This document shows positions 55,869-64,000 of a DNA stretch of 64,000 nucleotides, one piece after another; within the stretch, counting starts at the first letter, position 1; the number at the start of each line of letters is the position of its first letter. This DNA comes from Brachypodium distachyon (lineage: Eukaryota; Streptophyta; Magnoliopsida; Poales; Poaceae): NCBI RefSeq assembly GCF_000005505.3, contig NC_016131.3, positions 65,806,355 through 65,870,354 on the forward strand. The letters are read 5' to 3'. Below the pieces are notes generated by a model, which was not told where the DNA came from, made no database searches, and saw only the letters and a list, made by a program, of their open reading frames with translations. A program made the position numbers and the translations under genes.

Positions 55869-56593
55869 ATGTTGAATGACGAGATTTCCACGACACCGGC
55901 GGCTTGGATCTGGTTTTACCAAAGTTTCTTATGAGTGTTGTCAAGGATAGTTTCTCTTCAAATCTTTCTTGTTTCTGATATGATGGTTCCCATAGTTTTA
56001 TTTTACCATGTCGGTGAATGATGTGAATAACTATTTTTTATGCAACTAGATAAATTTAGATCATGTACGTGTTGGTACGTAGAATTATAATTATTTAGTA
56101 CTCATTAATAAATCTTGTTTACAAAATATAGAGTTTGGTAAATTGAGTGAGCTTCCTACTTAATATTCTCGTAATTCGTGAAAAAAACAATGAAAAAGTT
56201 GTCATGATCATCTAATGTAGCATATTGTGTTTAACACTATACAAATAAATTTTGTCTTAGTTAGTATTGGACCTATGTGTGCCTCAAACCATTTGATGTT
56301 TTGTCCCTAACCCATCAAATATGCCCAGTGACAAATCCAGAACGAGAGATATGTGGGTGCATCCCATTACAAACCCTGATTATTCCACATTCTTTCGCAC
56401 AAATACTATTAGATTTCAACTTATTTTCTGTAACTCATGTGGGACACACAGTCACCAACGTGGATCCGCCACTGGATATAACCACCGTAAATTCAGATGG
56501 CGTGGATCAGTGTGAAGCCTCCCGCCGGTACCCCTCATATTGCTTTTAGTACAATAGATATGAAACGTGATAATAGATAGAGTATAGTTTATA

Positions 56594-56690
56594 ATACTTT
56601 CTCCGATATATAATAAGTGTCTCAGATTTAGTACAACTTTGTACTAAGTTACTATAAAATTTGAGACCTCTTTATGGATCGGAGAGAGTA
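56594..56690. mobile_element. Stowaway-like MITE (TCTCAGATTTAGTACAAC subfamily)
   Basis: TACTTTCTCCGATATATAAT at the left and TTTATGGATCGGAGAGAGTA at the right are imperfect inverted ends. The interior shares TAATAAGTGTCTCAGATTTA with the half-element next to 33.8 kb. Confidence 0.75.
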
Positions 56691-58329
56691 ATAGATTTAC
56701 GGAATGTATGAAACCTTGACCACTTCAAATACGGAGTTTGTTGACACATCAAATTTTTCTGTCATAATTGCTAAAGTGAGCCTTGCAAATTCACCAAATA
56801 ACTGGTACCCCCAATTCGTGGGTGCAGTTAGTCAAAACAGTTAATTGCTCTCGATACATGCTCGTAGTTTTGTTTCACATCATAATACATGCCCGTAGTT
56901 GCATACGCATGAAAAGCGAATTGATCAATGAAGCATGCATGCACATACCTCGACTCGCCGGGCAATTCTCCTGAGCGCTGACCGATGACTGGATTCTGGG
57001 ATCAAGGTTGTCTAGCGCATAGCATGGACGTGTATGTACGGAAATGGTACGTGCCACGTTAGAGTCCATTTAGATTACAAGATACGTGTGACGTTAAATC
57101 CGGTTTACATTTTAAAAATTATGTATCACATGGTTCCAACAGTTGTCTTTCTAAATATCATAAATCCAACAATCAAAATAATTCAGATGATGTGGATCAA
57201 CGTGTTGGTTCTCCTCGATACATATCATATTGCTTTTAATATATACTCCCTCCGTGCCGAAAAGATTGGCACGGGGTACTCACAAGTCAACTTTACAGTT
57301 GGGTCCTTCACTTTACAAAATATTACAGAGGCATTCAGCAATTAACTACTCCAGCCGCTATTTCAAATCACACACATAGCACGATCCAGGAGCTGCAGCC
57401 GCTATTTCAAATCACACACAGATCTCAATCCCAACAGCCGCCAATACAAATGAAACACAGAGAGATCAAGATCACAGGAGGTACATACGCTATTTCAAAT
57501 CAATCACAGATCGATGACGTCGCCAGCAGCCAGATGCCGTCGGCCGTCGCACGCCGCCGTCGCCTCTCACCTGCCGACGCCTACCAACAGGCTCCGACGC
57601 CAGGCATCACCGTCGCCCGCCGAGCATCACCTCTGCCTTCCCGCATATGAGGCAGAGCTCTGCCTTCAGCCATCTCAGGGCAAGCTGTTCCTCCGCTCCT
57701 CATCTCAAGCAGAGCACCTCCTCTGTCTTCCTTCTGCGTAGCCATGGAGCGGCTCCATTGAGCAGCTGCAACCAGATCATGCAGCCATGGAGTAGGAGTA
57801 TTCAGCAAGAAGATAAACAACATGTACATATAGCCCAGCAAGAACAGCTTACGTGTGCAAGTAAATGAAGATACAGCTCAGCAAGAACAGCAATTAAACA
57901 ACGAGTAACTGGAGAGACATTTTTACTCCTATCAGACAGGAAGAAATTAAACGAGTAACTGGGGAGACATTTTTAACATTGGAACAGTGAACGTTGGAGT
58001 ATAGAGAAGCTCAACCTTATCAACATTTGTACAGAGTATAGGGACAAGCTCAACATTATCAACATTGTCCCATTTTTAACATGAAGTAGTCCATTTAAAA
58101 CTAGAGGCAGGGAGCCATTTTTAAACGGAAGTAGTCCATTCAAAACTAGAGGCAGGGAGCCACAACAAACCTCATAGACGAGAAGAAGCCGGGGTTCGTC
58201 CTGACGGCGTCATGCCGGAGAACAAACCAGAGCAGCGCCTCGACCTTGGAATAGAGAACACAAGAACAAAAGTCAATTGGAATTTTTAATTTAAAACAGA
58301 AACAAGAACAGAGAACTGTAGCCTTACTT

Positions 58330-58393
58330 GAATGTCCTTGACAAAGACCCTGGAACTGGACCGCTCAAATTATTATACTCTGTAGGACAGGTC
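58330..58393 (-). pseudogene. LRR receptor kinase fragment
   Basis: The reconstructable motif 'DLSY' plus 'NNLSGPVPGSLSRTF' matches the terminal LRR of NIK/SERK-like receptor kinases, where an intron follows the TF. A GTAAGG donor lies at the expected place. The 7-nt insertion (58375-58381) breaks the frame. Too short to assign a parent gene. Confidence 0.6.
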
Positions 58394-59441
58394 CCTGAGA
58401 AATGTAAGTCCAACAGTGAGTACCACAGCACAGAGCCAACATAGTACACAATCACATACTCCTGACAGAGTAACATCAAAACAAGAAGAATACTCACAGG
58501 AAAACAAGCTTTGATAAATTAGCTGACGATGAAGGGAATGCACGAGACAGGGAGTTATTGTTGAAGTATAAGTGGATTGCCTAGCTCTTACCATTAGATC
58601 GGTCTTTTGGTTGCGTAGGCTAGCGCATGAAGCTCTTCGGTTATTATTGAGCCTCCTGGTAGCAGTACACAGTGGCAAACAATATGAATATCTACATGGC
58701 TACTGAGAAACAGGCCATGAATGGAGTACAGTAACAGGGAGTACTTAAAGAAGATCCGGCTGTAATTAAACTTGAAACATTTTTAACAGCAAGTACTAGA
58801 GGCATGCAAGGAGTAAGTATAACTAGAGGAGTAAGAGGAGTACTACGAATATCATTTTCATGTTTGAGCATATATAGGAATACTTTGTGGTATCTACTCA
58901 TGGATCAGTGAGTACACTAATTAGGACAAGATCGATGGCAAGCAGACGGTGAGAAACAACAATATTTTTGGACAGAGTGGCTCAATGATTCTGCATACTG
59001 CTACTCTATGGTTCCAGTTGGCTTCAATGTCGTTGGTTTCAGTTGAAGAGAAAGAACAGAAACTCAGAGAACATCAGCAAATCAAATCTTCCCTCAGTGC
59101 CTCGCATTCAATTAAACTCAGAGTACTCCGTACCTTGTTGAGGTCGAGTGCCTTGAAGATGTGCTTCGCCTCCTCGAGCCGCTGCTTCTCCTGCTGCAGC
59201 GTCTTGAAGATGTGGACGGCGACGGGGTTGGTGTCAGGCTCGAGGTCCAGCTCGCGGAGCTTCCGGTCGGCGCGCTGCTTCTCCTCGTCCTACCTCCAGT
59301 CCACCTCATGGTGCTCCTCCCTGCTCGCCACCGGATCCGTCCTTGCCACCAAAGAATCTGGCCTCGTCGCTGAAGGCATCTCTGACGCCGGATCCAACGA
59401 TTTTTGGCCAAAAAAAGCTGCCTGTCGCTAGCGATTCTTTC

Positions 59442-59468
59442 GGGGGGGGGGGGGGGGGGGGGGGGGGG
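59442..59468. repeat. Homopolymer of 27 G
   Basis: Uninterrupted G run on the plus strand. True length is uncertain because such runs are hard to sequence. Confidence 0.9.
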
Positions 59469-60330
59469 AGCGCAGCACAGGGGAGGAGGAGCTGGAGCGT
59501 AGCAAAGGGGAGGTGGAGGAGCACGGCGGAGGCGAGAGAGAGCGTGGTGGAGCTGTGGAGGCAAGCAGAGAGGAGAAGCGGAGCGCCGCGGAGGCGAGCA
59601 GTATCACGGCGGTGACGAGCAGACAGGGGAGGAGACGAGGGGGTTGCCGGTACTTAAACAAATGTACTGCGTGTTGATTCGAACAAACTGCACGGGTGTT
59701 TTTGCAAAACGGGCCGGTCGCGCCAACCTAACGGAAGGAGTAATAGATATGTAAATATCACCGAATAGCTTTGCTTAAAAAAATTCGGAGCTCTGAATTT
59801 TATGCAAACCAAGAACAAACTCCGGGAAGTGTATGTGTCAGACGGGAACTGAAACACGTGGGTCAGAGAAGTACAGCACAAGATACAGGCAGACATCTAT
59901 ATCTATACCATTATATTAAATTCGAAACGGTGGTCATGGTACGGGCGTCGCTGCGGTACGTCATTTTGCCAAAATTACGAATATGCCACCACTGTCCAGC
60001 GGGTGGGCGCAGTACGTCACATTTGTTCTTTTGTAGCAACGCACGGGGCTTTTGCTAGTATGGTTAATACCACGTTCCACAACAAGTTGAGCTGCTGTTC
60101 CCTATGACCCCGGGCCTTCGAACTCGCGCAGCGACCACTGCATACGTTATTGGGCCAGCCCGAAGGAGCGTGGCTGCGTGGGCCGTGGGCGTGAATTTCT
60201 TCTCACACGCGAAACAAGCGTGATAGGTTGCTCTAGAAAAAAAAGCGTGGTTTTGCCACGGCAGGGTTCCAACTTCCAAGCTCGACGCAGTACGAACGGC
60301 GTCAGCAGTCAGAACACAGCACTAGAGCAC

Positions 60331-63300
60331 ATGGCCGCGGAGGACGCCATAGGCAGCAGTGCGGCAAGATGGTCTCTCCACGGCAAGACGGCCCTCGTCA
60401 CCGGCGGCACCCGTGGAATCGGGTACCCCTCGATCTCGATCAACGCCTCTCCCTTTTCCCTTTTCCGGTTTCACGCTGGCTTCAGGTGATTTATTATCGT
60501 GTCTGCGCTTGCGAATTTGCGACGCTTTGCGCAGGCGCGCGGTCGTGGAGGAGCTGGCGGCGCTGGGGGCGGCCGTGCACACCTGCTCGCGGAAAGAATC
60601 CGAGCTCCGCGAGCGCCTGAAGGAGTGGGAAGCCAAGGGATTCCGCGTCACCGGCTCCGTCTGCGATGTCTCCGTGCGCGACCAGCGCGAGCTCCTGCTC
60701 CGCGACGTCGCCGGCCGCTTCGCGGGAAAGCTCGACATCCTTGTAAAGCACCCCCAAATCTCCTCCCGGCACTATACTTATTCTCTCTTTTTTCCGATGA
60801 GTTAACTAACTGTAGTGTTTTCCCTGTGGTCAAAAGAAAACTGCAGTGTTTTCCTCCATTGTTTCCCCCTTCCTTAATTGATCATGTAGTTTATGGTTGG
60901 AACCCGCTACTCGTCCCTTAGTTTAAATCAATTTGCATGTTTTGTTCCGTTTGCGTGGATATAAGTACTGTATGTTGCTTTGGAACTGCTTATACTGCTG
61001 TTCAGTGGATCACAAGTCATGTCAAAAAGAGAACTGCATACTGTCTCTGAAGCTGTATTCACTCTTGACTTCAGAAAATTTGATACTGGCTTGTCACGAG
61101 GGACTTAATTGCTTAATGACCATTGGAGCTCAGTGATTAATTAGATAATGAACTTGAAAACAGTATTCGGTCGTTTTCACTTTTCAAGCACCTGACGTGT
61201 TTGTGCGGCGCTTCAAAGTTCATCAAACATACTACTCATTCCTTTCCGGCATGATACAACGAGAGCTGTATCCAGGCGGCTGAAATTTTAGGATTCAAAC
61301 CGCCCAGGAGAAAAAATGAAAAAGAAAAAAGAGGGCAATAGTTAATACTCTCCTGTTCAAAGTATAAGGAATATACATTAGGGAGTGTCTATTTCTCAGT
61401 CGACAATCATAGCCATCCGATGAAATTTTTTTCATCTTTTGCACTTACATGAATCTTACAAGAATCTCAATAATTAGACTGGACGGTCGTTAGCATCGAC
61501 TGGTTATTTTTCAGTCGACTAAGAAATAACAAAACCATTTATTTTTTCATGGCCTGACTGTTGTAGCTGATTTATGTACTCCCACAATTTGGTTATGCAG
61601 GTAAACAATGTGGGGACAAACTTTACAAAACCAACTACTGAATACTCAGCAGATGATTACTCATTCATTATGACCACTAATCTTGAATCTGCATATCATC
61701 TATGCCAACTAGCACACCCTCTTCTAAAAGCATCTGGATCGGCCAGCATTGTATTCATATCATCAGTTTCTGGAGTGGTGGCCATATCTAGTGGCTCCAT
61801 TTATGCTATGACAAAAGGTAACTGCGGCAACTTATTTCTCAAATATGTTGTTGTTTTCATGGGCATAAATCATCAGTGCTCTTTCTTGTCACTGCCTCTT
61901 TTAGGTGCCATGAACCAGTTGGCCAAGAACCTAGCGTGTGACTGGGCTAAAGACAACATAAGAACCAACTCTGTTGCTCCATGGTACATCAAGACTTCAC
62001 TTACAGAAGAAGTAAGGCTTGTATGATTTTCGTTCAGAATTATCATCTGTTTCCTACCACAGCTCGTTTGGAAGTTACTATTTTGGTTGACTAGACCATT
62101 GGTAAGCCGGAGTTGATAGTTAAATCCACTGTTGTCATTTCATGATTCATGAATAACATACTAGCGTTCATCTTATTGTAAACAGTAAACAGACATGGCC
62201 TAGTTTTCCTCCCTTCTTAGTTTTTCTTTTCCTGAAGATGCTCCCAAAGAATTGTACACCATCCATCTATATGGTCCAACAGTTCAAATTTGTTTTACTC
62301 GAGCCCTCATAGGAGATTAGGAGGTAATAGTTCATCAATTACCATCCAAAGGCTAGTAACGTCAGTTACTACTCCCTCCGATCCATAAAAAGTGTCGCCC
62401 ACTTAGTGCAAAATTTGTACTAACTTGGTACAAAATGAGCGACACTTTTTATGGATCGGAGGGAATACTACATAATGAAATAGACATCTGTATCTATACA
62501 TATATAAAAACGTATGAGTTAGGGTTTGACGCAAACCAGCTTAGTCACAAAATCTGATCTAAGAGCTCAAGAATTATGCTGAAGAATAACCTATCCCCTA
62601 TTCCTAGTCATGATGCCATCATCGCTAACTTTATTCAGTTCTTGCCACGATATATTTTATTACTCGGAAATGGTGTGGTTGTCATACCATTTTTTAACAA
62701 TATTATAACTGTGCTAAGTGAACATAAAAAATTCAAAGGAGTTTCAAATCGGTGGTATTATCTTTTGGGAGATATAATCGTATTTGAAAAATGTGCATGG
62801 TATACGTAGTATGTTAATACTTGCTAATTTGAAAATTATAATTGTAGTAAGGTGAGTAACTATATATGACAATCTTCTTACTCAAACAAATAGATGAGAG
62901 CTCAGTCTTAATTACTGTTTTTAACACATTTCACAATGCATATCATTTATTTTGGGAGAAACAGTACACATTAAGCATGTTCGATCCAAAGCATAAAAAA
63001 CATTGAGTATGAAATACTAGTACATAGGAGTGAAATTACACGTAAATGATACACAACATACATACTGTTCTTAAAACAAGCATGTCTTTATTCATTCTTC
63101 GACAAAATAGATAGACATATGAAGATAAGTTTGCTGCACCTGGGAGTTGTCGACAGATTGAACATATTATTAAAAATGGTAATCGAATCCATCAAAATCA
63201 TTTCTTTTTCAACAAAACCAGTAAACCTTGCAATAATTAGAATACTCGTGCGGTCAAGTTTACCTTTAATAAATGGTTGTCTTGGATTAAATAAATTTAG

Positions 63301-63675
63301 AGCATCTTAAAAGAGCTCTATAATCATCTTGACCCCATTTCAGAGAAATAATCATCATCTTTTCCATCTTTCATAGCTAGCTAGCTTGCTTCATGGATTA
63401 CAACTATAGATGGAGGAATACCAAGGAAATGAAAACTACAAGGATTTTGTTCTGAAAACCTTTACTTTTCTTGTGCTGTTCTGCAGAATTTGGCAAGAGA
63501 GGATTTCGTCGATAGCATCGTACGTCGAACTCCAATGAGGCGTGTGGGAGAACCGGAAGAAGTATCGTCGCTGGTCGCTTTTCTCTGTATGCCTGCTTCG
63601 TCTTACATCACCGGGCAGACGATATCGGTTGATGGCGGCATGACCATAAATGGATTGTATCCAACTCAGGACTAA
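60331..63675 (+). CDS. Tropinone reductase-like short-chain dehydrogenase (5 exons)
   Basis: Exons: 60331-60422, 60535-60742, 61601-61817, 61905-62011 and 63487-63675. All junctions are GT/AG; 813 nt gives 270 aa, the family's usual size. It is a classical NADP(H)-type SDR. The cofactor motif 'TGGTRGIG' is at residues 24-31, 'NNVG' at 102-105, catalytic Asn127, Ser155, Tyr168 and Lys172 ('YAMTK'). The substrate-side sequence '[15 protein letters not shown]' and C-terminal '[18 protein letters not shown]' place it with tropinone reductase homologs. Grasses do not make tropane alkaloids, so the true substrate is probably another small ketone or terpenoid (inference). No transit peptide is evident, so it is likely cytosolic or peroxisomal. 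Arg28 after TGGT favours NADPH. Intron 2 (860 bp) and intron 4 (1.5 kb) are long, and the latter holds a MITE. Confidence 0.94.
62367..62469. mobile_element. Stowaway MITE in SDR intron 4, near-perfect hairpin
   Basis: ACTCCCTCCGATCCATAAAA with AGTGTCGC at the left and GCGACACTTTTTATGGATCGGAGGGA at the right (split motifs) pair almost throughout. The centre GTGCAAAATTTGTAC is also palindromic-like. Confidence 0.95.
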
Positions 63676-64000
63676 ACAGTAGAATGCAGATTTTCTGCAA
63701 CTAGTTGTGTCCAAACACTAAATTACATGCAGCTTTTCAAGGTTTTCAGAAAATTTGAAGGAAAAGAAATCCCTGGATATAGCTTATCGTGTATCTTGTA
63801 CAGTTACAAAATTTCACCTGGAAAAAATAGTTGTATGTTGCATGCAACGAGAAAAGATATGTGAATTTGTATCCTAAAACTAATCCACACCGCATTGGCT
63901 GGATTCATGAAATGTGCGTGTATGAGAATTGAGAACCTGTATGAGAAGTTCTCGCCGTTTGGCAGAAGCGAGCAAGCGAATTTGGGTGGAGCGAGACAGT
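63676..64000. other. 3' flank of the SDR gene
   Basis: Probably the SDR 3' untranslated region and then intergenic DNA. A frame opening at 63922 reads 'MRIENLYEKFSPFGRS' and runs off the window. It is too short to call. Confidence 0.4.

Larger units (their letters stand above)
54749..57243. other. Intergenic region with MITEs
   Basis: The GC-rich part up to 55.5 kb includes the glycosyltransferase promoter. The AT-rich remainder holds MITEs and a dispersed repeat seen at 56489-56551 and 57178-57241 (AATTCAGATG, GTGGATCA, CATATTGCTTTTA). No gene seen. Confidence 0.45.
57244..59742 (-). mobile_element. Large Stowaway-ended element carrying host-gene fragments
   Basis: The left end is TA|CTCCCTCCGTGCCG...TTGGCACG. 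The right end, read inward on the minus strand, is TA|CTCCTTCCGTTAGG-TTGGCGCG, giving similar termini and TA flanks over 2495 bp. No transposase is seen. On the minus strand, 58393-58330 reads 'DLSY' then, after a 7-nt insertion, 'NNLSGPVPGSLSRTF', the end of a leucine-rich repeat typical of LRR receptor kinases. It is followed by a donor-like GTAAGG. A second piece starts at 58244 after an acceptor-like AG ('VEALLWFVLRHDAVRTNPGF'). A third at 59290-59138 reads 'KQRADRKLRELDLEPDTNP' and 'QQEKQRLEEAKHIFKALDL', ending at a donor-like GTACGG; an in-frame TAG lies just before it. The element therefore looks like a chimeric gene-capture element. That both ends belong to one element is inference. 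Confidence 0.55.

Noticed and set aside
59118..59564. 148-aa minus-strand Pro/Ser/Arg-rich frame
   Set aside because: Runs through the G homopolymer and uses a different phase from the better-looking helical segment.
63922..64000. Frame at the right edge reading 'LYEKFSPFG', reminiscent of an RNA-recognition motif
   Set aside because: Only 26 codons are visible, there is no upstream gene structure, and it lies just after the SDR stop. It probably arises by chance in 3' flank.

Overview
The window is nuclear DNA from a grass, most likely a small-genome Pooideae species such as Brachypodium or a close relative (inference). The evidence is: multi-exon genes with GT/AG introns, very GC-rich first exons next to AT-rich introns, many Stowaway-type MITEs with CTCCCTCCGT termini and TA target sites, a grass-type tRNA-derived SINE, LINE remnants, and about ten genes in 64 kb. 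I see no bacterial, organellar or viral gene set.

Left third (1-16.9 kb), mostly minus strand. A single-exon E-type PPR protein (454-1854) is followed by the seven-exon plastid import channel TOC75 (2688-7027) and the six-exon plastid sigma factor SIG2 (7830-10529), so two, probably three, neighbouring genes serve organelle biogenesis. Next come a small plus-strand gene resembling the uncharacterised At4g14450 family (12102-12653) and a three-exon minus-strand Ser/Pro-rich protein of the At5g52430-type 'hydroxyproline-rich glycoprotein' family (13832-16513).

Middle (16.9-42.4 kb). A gene-poor stretch holds Stowaway MITEs and a LINE remnant (19.5-20.5 kb). An intronless DUF3475/DUF668 (PSI1-type) gene follows at 23038-24465. 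After about 5 kb with a probable solo LTR (about 26.8-27.6 kb) comes the twelve-exon PWI-domain SR-related splicing factor (29581-37028). Its introns contain repeats, including a roughly 120-bp AT microsatellite.

Right third (42.4-64 kb). An AT-hook/PPC (AHL) nuclear protein (42421-43368, minus) is followed by a repeat-rich gap containing a SINE nested in a MITE and a second LINE remnant. Then come a three-exon DUF604/fringe-like glycosyltransferase (51387-54748, minus) and a 2.5-kb element with Stowaway-like ends that seems to carry host-gene exon pieces, including an LRR receptor kinase fragment (57246-59740). A five-exon tropinone-reductase-like SDR closes the window (60331-63675, plus).

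All exon models were built by hand from reading-frame continuity and GT/AG sites. Summed lengths are multiples of three in every case. The most unusual items are the gene-fragment-carrying element, the decayed repeat after the PWI gene stop, the SINE-in-MITE nesting, and an intron-retention form of the Ser/Pro-rich gene that would lose a conserved C-terminus. I found nothing that convincingly amounts to a wholly new biological system.
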